Origin: Chondrosia reniformis
Taxonomy: Eukaryota > Porifera > Demospongiae > Chondrillida > Chondrillidae
Assembly: GCA_947172415.1 (NCBI GenBank)
Contig: OX359199.1
Span: 894,001-958,000 of the forward strand
Length of the DNA: 64,000 nucleotides
Direction: 5' to 3'
The first letter of the stretch is position 1. Each line of letters opens with the position of its first letter. Shown piece by piece: positions 1-10,474 of the stretch. Under the pieces are notes generated by a model. It had not been told where the DNA came from. It did no database searches and saw nothing but the letters and a program-made list of their open reading frames with translations. The position numbers and the translations under genes are program-made.

Positions 1-260
1 TTATCTTGATCTTCTGTGAATCCGTGGCTCCTTGTATTATATACATATGTCTGTCTGGTGCAGGAGAGTAAAAGGATGGCTCAGTAGAGAAGACACAAGT
101 AAGAGGAGAAACTCTTGTATCCTCATCCAAAGCTCTCACTAGTTTTAGTTCCCCATAGGCCTTTTACTCTAAAGTAGAAGTATAGCTTGCTCAATATCTT
201 CTTCTCTTCTCCACTGAGCCATGAATTACAATGTAAATGTTCTGTTACTGCACCTCCCGT
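1..260. repeat. Dispersed repeat family A, rearranged copy
   Basis: Pieces of a repeat seen about ten times in this window. Bases 1-34 carry the family tail (CTTGATCTTCTGTGAATCC) on the plus strand. Bases 87-176 carry the family head (around ATCCTCATCCAAAGCTCTC) in reverse orientation, and CTTCTCTTCTCCACTGAGCC near 200-222 is again in plus orientation. The copy is therefore rearranged. It lies just upstream of, or in an intron of, the GH3 gene. Confidence 0.6.
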
Positions 261-278
261 TATTTCTATCATTGTGAG

Positions 279-3200
279 GTGGTAGGTCCATTCATCGATG
301 ATCCAACTGCCCTCTTCGGTGACTATGCACCAGATCCAATGGTATGAACAGACACTGTTCACTTTTTGTACATGTATAATATAACATATGTACCTTTTAT
401 ATAGATCACAATGTGTATATGTAGAGTTTGTATTAGCCCGTATGTCATTTATACGTATATGTGTGGCATGGTAATAGCTGCATTATTATGCTGGTTCAAG
501 GGCTGTACATGCATGTTTTGGGACAGAGCTTTGGAGTGTGTATGATATAATGTAAAGATGTTAAATAGTTTTTGTAAGAAAAGGCAACACTACTTGATAA
601 GTAACTATGATAATCAAAAGGGACTTCAGTCCAGTTAAACTAGCAATTGAAGTATATTTACATACAAGTGACTGTAATATCAACCATTTTGTGTCAGTAA
701 TAATTATTTGTATTCAATGCAGATGCAGTACATATTAACACCCTTGAAAGCAATCTCCTCAACCTTTACCAAATCCAAAATCCAAAGTGCCTCTGGTTGT
801 TCTGACCCGAAATGCCAGTGAGTTGAATGTGATAGTTTGTGAGTATTTCAGTGCTTTTAGAGTAGCTTGTACAACAAATGCACATGGAAATACTGAAGAA
901 TTTAATTATTGAAAGCCAAAAAACTTGATGTATGTCTAATAATTAGCTAGTTAGTGAATAATTCACAGACAATGACTCAACTACCCACAATATCTGTTCT
1001 CCATAATGAAGGGCCCTCACCTGTAGTTACGTCTTGTTTATAAGATTTTCAATTAGCAAAGTCTAACCTCCGGATAATGTAAACTTACGTTTATATTATT
1101 ATATAGTCATATGGAGTCTATATATACATAACTAAAAATAGGTACGTAAATGTTACAACATCTTTAATCAGTCTCCAGATATGTTGCACTATGTTGATGC
1201 CCTATTCTGCTAGATCATATGACAAGGACTCCGTATTGAAGGCTACAAGCGGGGCTGACATTGTACTAGTTTGTTTAGGCACAGGAAACTCTATTGAGTC
1301 TGAAGGAAACGACAGAGCTGATATTAATCTTCCTGGCTCACAGCTGCAACTCCTTCAAGATGCTGTCTCCAATTCAAGTTGGTGAATCCAATTCTGATTT
1401 CAAACTGTGTTTACCCCAAAATTTTGTAATAATATATGTACGTACATGTATGCAAATGTAATATTGATGCATAATATCTGCAGAAGCACCAGCTATTCTT
1501 GTACTTTACAATGCTGGGCCACTGGATATCTCTTGGGCAAAGAACTCTCAAAATGTCAGAGCAATCATTGAGAGCTTCTTCCCAGGACAGGTACGTACAT
1601 ATGTATATACACTCAGTCTGATTGCCTATTTTCTCTTAAATCAGTCTCTCTATTCACGTCCTCTTACACTGACTGCCTATTCTCTCTTCACTGCACAGTC
1701 AGCAGGAGAAGGCCTGGTCCAGATATTGACTGGCAAGTACAATCCAGCCGGCAGGCTCCCTAACACATGGCCCACTTCACTGAGCAGTGTACCCGCCATC
1801 ACCAATTACACAATGGAGGGAAGAACCTATCGCTACTCTACTGCAACACCTCTGTATCCATTTGGCTATGGGCTGTGAGTGCTCCTTTGTAGTATCACAA
1901 GGCACACACTGCATCCTTGCTATTTCATATGATCACCAATTACACAATGGCTGAATGCATTGACCCTTGTGTCCATTGACCCTTCGCAATAGATGATGAT
2001 AATGATGATGCATTCAGTACAATTCTAAGACTCTTGACCTTCATTTCATCAGCTATATTATAGCACTTTTCATACTAACAGATGGTCATTGGTTAATGCA
2101 TAGTAATATACAGTATATAAATATACTTTTTAGGTCCTACCTACTGTTAAAGCACTTTTGATTGTATATTGTTTACCAGTGCTTTGATAAACAAAGCCTA
2201 GAGGAGGCTTATTCAACCCCTAATTTGTCTGTATATTCTAGTCAAAGACATTATGTAATTGCATGTGTTTGTGATCATTCTTGTAATCTTGAATTTGGAA
2301 TACTTAATTAGTGTTTTTCTCAATCTGTTTTTTAGATCCTTCACCTCATTCAGATATAGTCAGCTTAATACGCCTGTTCAGATCACAACCAAAGATGATT
2401 TGACATTTAAGATATCAGTTACTAACACTGGAATGTACAATGGTGATGAGGTAATTAAAAGTATTACATCATTAATGCTGTTAATCCCTACACATTGTGG
2501 AATCTATCAGAGAGTATACTTTTCCAGATGTGCTGTTCATTGTTGCAACACTGGCCATCCCTACTTCTAACTTTTATTTTATTTTACTTGTATATTGGTG
2601 ATAAGGATGACTTTCTATAGTATTCTTTCAATTTAACACTTAAAAAGAATGTGCATGTTGCATAGTTTATGAATAACAACACCTTATAGCTCTGTTTATG
2701 TCTAGCTTCAAATGAACCAATCAAACAGTCAATTCTTCAAAGGTCTATCTCCTTTTAAATTAATATATGCAGTTATATTATACAGAAAGCATTGGATTTT
2801 ATTATACTACATGTCATAATGTTATACAGTATGTATATAATGCATGCTAGCTTATGTTTACAAAATAAAAGTTAACCACATTTAATACATAATCTGGTCT
2901 ATATACGTAGGTGGTGCAGGGATACATTCAGTGGTTGAGCTCCCAAGTGCCAGTGCCCAGGGTCCAACTGGTTGTATTCAAACGGATCTTCCTAGAATCT
3001 AATAAGGAGACAACTGTGAGTTCTATTATCTGATCAGTGATATGAACTTAATACAACTATGGTCCCATTTTTTTCCACAATCTTCTTTACAATATCATGC
3101 ACTTAGGATAAAACTTGCTACCTATATTTTTAAATGTTTGACCTCTTGAGTTAAATCATATCTGGCTAAATCATATGTGGCCAGCTATGTATATATGCTA

Positions 3201-3482
3201 CTCCACATAAATCATATTCTATAGGACACCAATTATATGGCAACTAATATAATCATTGCATAGGATAACAGTGTATAGTATATGACATTGGTTTGTATTT
3301 ATATCTATTTGTAGTTAACTCTCACCGTTACTAATCGCTGGTTGGCCAGTTTGACTACCGATTACAAGTGGATGGTGGAACCAGGGACAGTTCGATTGTT
3401 TGTTGGTGGGCAGCTTCCGGACATTTCATCCACCGATAAAGTCTTAGATGTTCTCCACAAAGATGTCAAGATTGTGTCTTAA
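279..3482 (+). CDS. GH3 family beta-xylosidase-like glycoside hydrolase, 3' part
   Basis: C-terminal portion of a glycoside hydrolase family 3 protein of the beta-D-xylosidase type, which removes xylose or related sugars from the non-reducing ends of glycans. Exons: 279-341, 723-817, 1214-1377, 1484-1590, 1699-1874, 2336-2450, 2911-3015, 3315-3482 (stop TAA); all phases join and give 330 residues. Family signatures in order: VVGPFIDDPTALFGDYAPDP, then GCSDPKC, then IVLVCLGTG and SIESEGNDRADINLPG of the GH3 C-terminal domain, PAILVLYNAGPLDISW, FFPGQSAGEGL, AGRLPNTWP, YPFGYGLSFTSF, and a final fibronectin-III-like domain. The N-terminal TIM barrel with the catalytic nucleophile is not in the window, so activity cannot be judged. 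The third exon start at 1214 was chosen because it keeps the frame from GCSDPKC into the next domain. Confidence 0.88.
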
Positions 3483-4980
3483 ACTTTAACTGATCAAGTT
3501 TAGATTTATTAAGGACACCTTAAGCCAATAAAATATATAATTACCAATACATATATATAATAATATATAATATATGAATATAATTATCACAGATCACCTA
3601 TCAGGGGCATAACTATAAAATAATAATAATAACATTTATTAGAGTGACAAGTGCAAATCAAAATATGCATGTATATATGCACTAGGCCAGACTAGTACTG
3701 GGCCCATGATCATGAGTCACTGCATAAAATATAAAATACAAGGCCTAGGGTCATATTCAGTTTTAAAATACCATGTACAGATCAGAATTGAAGCTACGTC
3801 TAAAGAGTTTCAATCAGTATATATTACTATATCTCTTCTTTGATTTCTTGCAATTGGATTTCCTTGTCACCTCTCCCTAGACTTGGGTCTCTAGTGATGA
3901 CTGTAATATATATATCTGACACATTTATCGGAAAATTGACAGCATATACAGTAGACTAAGGTACTATCAACAATCCAATGTTCTCAAGCCTAAATCATCC
4001 TAAATGGGTCTGCTGAGGATACAGGTCATTGTGCATACAGATAAATGTATAATACAAATAAAATAAATACCTAGAAGATCATCTACGTGTACGTGCACAC
4101 CTACCTTAATGTACATTTAGGGCTGTAACTCTGTCACATGGAAAGATATGAAGCTACTACTTGGTGTCAGCATTCACAGACACCTACAAAGCATGCCCAA
4201 TGAGTTTTTGAAATTTTGAAGTATGTCAATATTTGCCCTATCTCTCACCTTACATTAAGTTGGTATACCAGAATTTAATTCTAAATGTATAATAAACATA
4301 TACATACTTATTATAACAGTCTAACCTCTTATCTTGAGTTACCCTATTGCATGTGCATTAATTCATCAATGAATTACTATAAGGGGCATTATACCTATGA
4401 GGCAGAGGGGGCAGGGATCGAGGCCTCCTTGCTTTTTCAGGACGGAACCTTGATCATGAAACATGCATATATATACTGCATAACCCAGCAGAGAAGATGA
4501 CTGACCCAGTGAAGAAGATGTAAGAAAGGAAAAGAAGAAAGAAAAGACTCCTGTATCTTCATCCAAAGCTCTCTTCAGCTAGGTTTAGTCCCCTGTAGGA
4601 TTTTTTACAGAGTAGGCATATAGCATGTAGAAAAATGGTATATATTAGATTTTTCATATGTTTAAAGGGTTTTACACAGAAAAACCGGCAAAACTATCCA
4701 AATATTCACATTTGGGCCTTGTTTTCGAGTTCTTTAAATTCTATATAGTTATGCCCCAGGACTGTATCAATAATCAATTTGTGCAGTATGTATGTATATA
4801 ATATTATGATAAGAATCCATGTATGTAGTTCCTCATCATAGCTTCTATATACTCATCGACCCTGCATATACGTATATATTGGATATATTGGATATATTGG
4901 ATATTAGCGCTATAATTGTAATTGCTAGTGCTAATATCCATACAATTATGCATCTACACCTTTAACATAACTGTTATAAC
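3483..4980. other. Non-coding spacer with repeat debris
   Basis: No supported gene. It holds a short AATAAT run near 3621-3640 followed by GTGACAAGTGC, which looks like the reversed (TAA)n end of a non-LTR retroelement; a reverse copy of dispersed family A at about 4490-4630; three GGATATATT repeats at about 4879-4905; and an imperfect foldback at about 4902-4941 whose arms are GGATATTAGC and GCTAATATCC. Confidence 0.5.
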
Positions 4981-5130
4981 TAGGGCGTGGTACAGGCACG
5001 TGGGGTCATGGTACCTATAGGGCGTGGTACAGGGCACGTGGGGGCGTGGTACAGGGCACGTGGGGGCGTGGTACAGGGCACGTGGGGTCATGGTACCTAT
5101 AGGGCGTGGTACAGGGCATGGTAACCTAGA
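4981..5130. repeat. GC-rich minisatellite GGGCGTGGTACAGGGCACGT
   Basis: About six imperfect direct repeats of a 25-bp-class unit containing GGGCGTGGTACAGGGCACGT, interspersed with GGTCATGGTACCTATA. It ends about 35 bp upstream of the ATG at 5167, so it sits in the expected promoter or 5' leader of the frizzled-type gene. Confidence 0.8.
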
Positions 5131-5166
5131 TCGTGATCAGTTAGAAGAAGGGTGTACCTGATAGAT

Positions 5167-6135
5167 ATGGACGAGTTGGACGTGACTATAGCTAATATCA
5201 GTGCTAGAAGACAAAGACAGATTAGATGTCGTCATGCAAGCCTGGCTATTGCTATCGTAGCAAGCATCATTCTTGTTGCGTTTTTTAGTATTCCTGTAAT
5301 TTTATTTTACGTCTACGACAACAACTCTGTAAGGCTGGACGACAGTTATGCAATATTGACAGAGCAACCTTTTACGCTAGAGGTAAGAAATAAAATACAA
5401 AAACCATTCTCATGTGAGTCTCTATTTAATATCCGAATTCAGTTACTCGGGAGGAAAGGGTATACGTTTAAGAGCTCCATATTATACTGTAATATATACA
5501 TAATACATAACTTCTTCCTTTTATAGGGAAACACTAGTTGCATCACATTGTACAAAAATCACGTTTGTCATGAATATTTATCTGGCTATGACAACATTGG
5601 TTCGGTAGTGGTCAATAGTGACAGTGGAACTGTTGAAGAAGTAGATGAGTTTCTTTCCGAACTTAGGAAAATTCCTAAAAAACATATAAGTCAAAGCTGC
5701 CTTGTAGATGGTGAACTACCGCTACAGGCGTACTGTCACTATCTCTTCCCACTGTGCATTAATGACACAATTGTGAAAATTACACAGGAACGATGTAAAT
5801 CTTTAAAGGAAAACTGCAGCACTGAATTTACGTTACTGCCCATTCTTCATCCGGGCTTTTCAAAGTATGAAAAATATGTGCCTAGGTGTCACAGTGAATG
5901 TAATGTTAATGAGACTTTTACTATGCAAGAAAATGTATCAGAAAATGTCATGTGTCACCATCACTTTATCAAAACAAGCCCAACACTATGTCTCCCAAGT
6001 TGCACTAAAGCTGTCTTTGGCTCAAAACATTTACAAGAGATCGATAATGCTTTAGTCTCAGCTGTATCAATATTAACTATTATTGGAGGCATCATATTTC
6101 TTGTGTTGGTAATAATCAAAAGGAAAAAAATGTAA
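5167..6135 (+). CDS. Frizzled-type cysteine-rich domain protein (5' part of a frizzled-like locus)
   Basis: Exons 5167-5382 and 5527-6135 join in phase and give 274 residues if the TAA at 6133-6135 is used. The ATG at 5167 is the first ATG; an upstream in-frame GTG is not needed. A hydrophobic stretch at about residues 29-52 acts as a signal anchor. Exon 2 shows a frizzled-like cysteine pattern: C-x8-C, then SQSCLVDGELPLQAYCHYLF with FPLC, ERCKSLKENC, and CHSEC. A second hydrophobic helix (SAVSILTIIGGIIFLVLVII) is followed by KRKKM and stop. A good donor (AT|GTAAGC) overlaps that stop, so the exon may instead splice on to the seven-helix exons at 13.5 kb; the last helix would then be TM1. AATAAA near 6198 would fit the short form. 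Wnt binding is a family expectation only. Confidence 0.72.
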
Positions 6136-6354
6136 GCCGCAATCATATTGATATATACTGCATTAAGAAACCAATTATATACAATTCATGAATAACCAAT
6201 AAACTATCTATTTTAGAGTAAATGATCTATTCTATAATGTAACCTAGCTAGTAAGGGCTTTGAAGGAGGATGTAAAAATTTGTACTTTTCATTTCTAATC
6301 CTGTAAATCTTTATTGTCCTCTTGATCTTTTGACATTGTGAGTCCTTGGTCCTC
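6136..6354. other. Unique DNA between CRD exon and satellite
   Basis: AT-rich, no coding signal. It contains AATAAA near 6198 and, at about 6298-6350, a short tail fragment of dispersed family A (CTTTATTGTCCTCTTGATC...GAGTCCTTGG). Confidence 0.45.
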
Positions 6355-6689
6355 ATATACGTATCTCTCACCATACATTAAATTTGTATAGCAGAATCTA
6401 ATGTACATTTAGTGCTGTAACTCTGTCAATTGGAAAGATGTGAAGCTGAAACTTGCTGTCAGCATTCACAGACATCCATAAAACATATCCCAAGAGTTTT
6501 GCAAATTTTGATGTTCACTCATATTTGCCCTATCTCTCACCATACTTTAAATTTGTACACAAGAATCTAATCTACATTTAGTGCCGTAACTCTGTCAATT
6601 TGGAAAGATATGAAGCTGAAACCTCTTGGCCGTATGCACATATAGCTATACAGTATATCCTGCTAGTTTTGTAAAATTTCAAAAAAGGA

Positions 6690-7345
6690 TACCCGAGTTA
6701 CTGCAGATCCAAAAATACCCTATTCTAAAGTATTGAAGATTCGCCAACCACAAGCGTTTTCATTGGCAATTACTTTATTTAAATAGAAGATAAAACCTTA
6801 TAATAGTAGGCCTACCTGGACACATCTCTATGGTGGTTGCGGTTCCCATAGAGGTTGGTAGCGCTTAGACTCTGAAGCTGTCTCCTAATCGGTTGGTGCC
6901 ATAGAGACGTGCTCACCAATAATCCGGATTTCGGGGGGGTTCCACGTAATGTGGGATTGGCATCTGATATCTTAGGATTCATATGAGTCGGCCATATCGA
7001 GAAGAACTGGTTCTTCTCACGCAAGTGACACCCAAAGCTCAACTCGGCAGAGCGTTACCACCGATCCCGGCCTCTGAGCGTCGTGGATGGTAGCGTTCGG
7101 TATGGTCCAATTTTTTTCCTTTGGAGTTTCTTTAGCAGTCGATTGGCGATTTTTCACTTTAGCGACATCCATATATTATAATATGGACAGATACTACTTC
7201 AAAACAATCAAGTATTACAGAGTGAATATCCATGTGCATTAAAATCTTTAAAAGCGTTCTCGTCATTCAAATATACATATAAAAGTAACGTATTTTCAAT
7301 ATTCCCTTCTCTAGGTCGGCCATTTATATTATTACGAAACTTCCG
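6690..7345. repeat. GC-richer block 1 embedded in the satellite
   Basis: About 655 bp of non-satellite sequence starting at TACCCGAGTTACTGCAG and ending at CGAAACTTCCG, where satellite monomers resume. It contains the foldback GAGAAGAAC-TG-GTTCTTCTC near 6999-7018, the foldback CTCTATGG...CCATAGAG near 6826-6854, and a T7 run near 7111. From 6841 the stretch GGTTCCCATAGAGGTTGGTA, then GCGCTTAGACTCTGAAG, resembles the 5' half of a tRNA-Gln (D arm and anticodon CTG), but I see no convincing B box or acceptor stem. Confidence 0.75.
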
Positions 7346-8000
7346 TACATTAAATTTCTATACAAGAAATCTAATGTACATTTAGTGCTGTAACTCTGTC
7401 AATTGGAAAGATGTGAAGCTGAAACTTGGTGTTAGCATTCACAGACATCCTTAAAGCATATCCAAAGAGTTTTACAAATTTTGATGTTCACTCATATTTG
7501 TCCTATCTCTCACCATACATTAAATTTGTATAGCAGAATCTAATGTACATTTAGTGCTGTAACTCTGTCAATTGGAGAGATGTGAAGCTGAAACTTGTTG
7601 TCAGCATTCACAGACATCCTTAAAGCATATCCAAAGAGTTTTACAAATTTTGATGTTCACTCATATTTGCCCTATCTCTCACCATACATTAAATTTGTAT
7701 ACAAGAATCTAATGTACATTTAGTGCTGTAACTCTGTCAATTGGAAAGATGTGAAGCTGAAACTTGCTGTCAGCATTCACAGACATCCATAAAACATACC
7801 CAAAGAGTTTTGCAAATTTTGATGTTCACTCATATTTGCCCTATATCTCACCATACTTTAAATTTGTACACAAGAATCTAATCTACATTTAGTGCCGTAA
7901 CTCTGTCAATTTGGAAAGATATGAAGCTGAAACCTCTTGGCCGTATGCACATATAGCTATACAGTATATCCTGCTAGTTTTGTAAAATTTCAAAAAAGGA

Positions 8001-8656
8001 TACCCGAGTTACTGCAGATCCAAAAATACCCTATTCTAAAGTATTGAAGATTCGCCAACCACAAGCGTTTTCATAGGCAATTACTTTATTTAAATAGAAG
8101 ATAAAACCTTATAATAGTAGGCCTACCTGGACACATCTCTATGGTGGTTGCGGTTCCCATAGAGGTTGGTAGCGCTTAGACTCTGAAGCTGTCTCCTAAT
8201 CGGTTGGTGCCATAGAGACGTGCTCACCAATAATCCGGATTTCGGGGGGGTTCCACGTAATGTGGGATTGGCATCTGATATCTTAGGATTCATATGAGTC
8301 GGCCATATCGAGAAGAACTGGTTCTTCTCACGCAAGTGACACCCAAAGCTCAACTCGGCAGAGCGTTACCACCGATCCCGGCCTCTGAGCGTCGTGGATG
8401 GTAGCGTTCGGTATGGTCCAATTTTTTTCCTTTGGAGTTTCTTTAGCAGTCGATTGGCGATTTTTCACTTTAGCGACATCCATATATTATAATATGGACA
8501 GATACTACTTCAAAACAATCAAGTATTACAGAGTGAATATCCATGTGCATTAAAATCTTTAAAAGCGTTCTCGTCATTCAAATATACATATAAAAGTAAC
8601 GTATTTTCAATATTCCCTTCTCTAGGTCGGCCATTTATATTATTACGAAACTTCCG
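8001..8656. repeat. GC-richer block 2 embedded in the satellite
   Basis: Near-identical to block 1 at an offset of exactly 1311 bp (for example ATTGG is ATAGG in the CATTGGCAATT stretch). The 1311-bp unit is the block plus about four satellite monomers. Confidence 0.8.
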
Positions 8657-9818
8657 TACATTAAATTTCTATACAAGAAATCTAATGTACATTTAGTGCT
8701 GTAACTCTGTCAATTGGAAAGATGTGAAGCTGAAACTTGGTGTTAGCATTCACAGACATCCTTAAAGCATATCCAAAGAGTTTTACAAATTTTGATGTTC
8801 ACTCATATTTGTCCTATCTCTCACCATACATTAAATTTGTATAGCAGAATCTAATGTACATTTAGTGCTGTAACTCTGTCAATTGGAGAGATGTGAAGCT
8901 GAAACTTGTTGTCAGCATTCACAGACATCCTTAAAGCATATCCAAAGAGTTTTACAAATTTTGATGTTCACTCATATTTGCCCTATCTCTCACCATACAT
9001 TAAATTTGTATACAAGAATCTAATGTACATTTAGTGCTGTAACTCTGTCAATTGGAAAGATGTGAAGCTGAAACTTGCTGTCAGCATTCACAGACATCCA
9101 TAAAACATATCCAAAGAGTTTTACAAATTTTGATGTTCACTCATATTTGCCCTATCTCTCACCATACATTAAATTTGTATACAAGAATCTAATGTACATT
9201 TAGTGCTGTAACTCTGTCAATTGGAGAGATGTGAAGCTGAAACTTGTTGTCAGCATTCACAGACATCCTTAAAGCATATCCAAAGAGTTTTGCAAATTTT
9301 GATGTTCACTCATATTTGCCCTATCTCTCACCATACATTAAATTTGTATAGCAGAATCTAATGTACATTTAGTGCTGTAACTCTGTCAATTGGAGAGATG
9401 TGAAGCTGAAACTTGCTGTCAGCATTCACAGACATCCATAAAACATATCCAAAGAGTTTTGCAAATTTTGATGTTCACTCATATTTGCCCTATCTCTCAC
9501 CATACATTAAATTTGTATAGCAGAATCTAATGTACATTTAGTGCTGTAACTCTGTCAATTGGAGAGATGTGAAGCTGAAACTTGTTGTCAGCATTTACAG
9601 ACATCCTTAAAGCATATCCAAAGAGTTTTACAAATTTTGATGTTCACTCATATTTGCCCTATATCTCACCATACTTTAAATTTGTACACAAGAATCTAAT
9701 CTACATTTAGTGCCGTAACTCTGTCAATTTGGAAAGATATGAAGCTGAAACCTCTTGGCCGTATGCACATATAGCTATACAGTATATCCTGCTAGTTTTG
9801 TAAAATTTCAAAAAAGGA

Positions 9819-10474
9819 TACCCGAGTTACTGCAGATCCAAAAATACCCTATTCTAAAGTATTGAAGATTCGCCAACCACAAGCGTTTTCATTGGCAATT
9901 ACTTTATTTAAATAGAAGATAAAACCTTATAATAGTAGGCCTACCTGGACACATCTCTATGGTGGTTGCGGTTCCCATAGAGGTTGGTAGCGCTTAGACT
10001 CTGAAGCTGTCTCCTAATCGGTTGGTGCCATAGAGACGTGCTCACCAATAATCCGGATTTCGGGGGGGTTCCACGTAATGTGGGATTGGCATCTGATATC
10101 TTAGGATTCATATGAGTCGGCCATATCGAGAAGAACTGGTTCTTCTCACGCAAGTGACACCCAAAGCTCAACTCGGCAGAGCGTTACCACCGATCCCGGC
10201 CTCTGAGCGTCGTGGATGGTAGCGTTCGGTATGGTCCAATTTTTTTCCTTTGGAGTTTCTTTAGCAGTCGATTGGCGATTTTTCACTTTAGCGACATCCA
10301 TATATTATAATATGGACAGATATTACTTCAAAACAATCAAGTATTACAGAGTGAATATCCATGTGCATTAAAATCTTTAAAAGCGTTCTCGTCATTCAAA
10401 TATACATATAAAAGTAACGTATTTTCAATATTCCCTTCTCTAGGTCGGCCATTTATATTATTACGAAACTTCCG
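9819..10474. repeat. GC-richer block 3 embedded in the satellite
   Basis: Near-identical to block 2 at an offset of 1818 bp. The extra 507 bp equals three more satellite monomers of 169 bp, so block spacing grew by whole monomers. Confidence 0.8.

Noticed and set aside
6812..7042. 76-codon minus-strand ORF found three times identically (also 8123 and 9941)
   Set aside because: It is a by-product of the three near-identical 655-bp blocks. Composition shows no domain and no splice or start context; identity reflects repeat homogenisation.
6700..7115. 5S rRNA, U1 or other snRNA in the GC-richer block
   Set aside because: I compared remembered features (U1 5' end and loops, 5S box motifs, U6 core) and found no consistent match; only a partial tRNA-Gln likeness remained.
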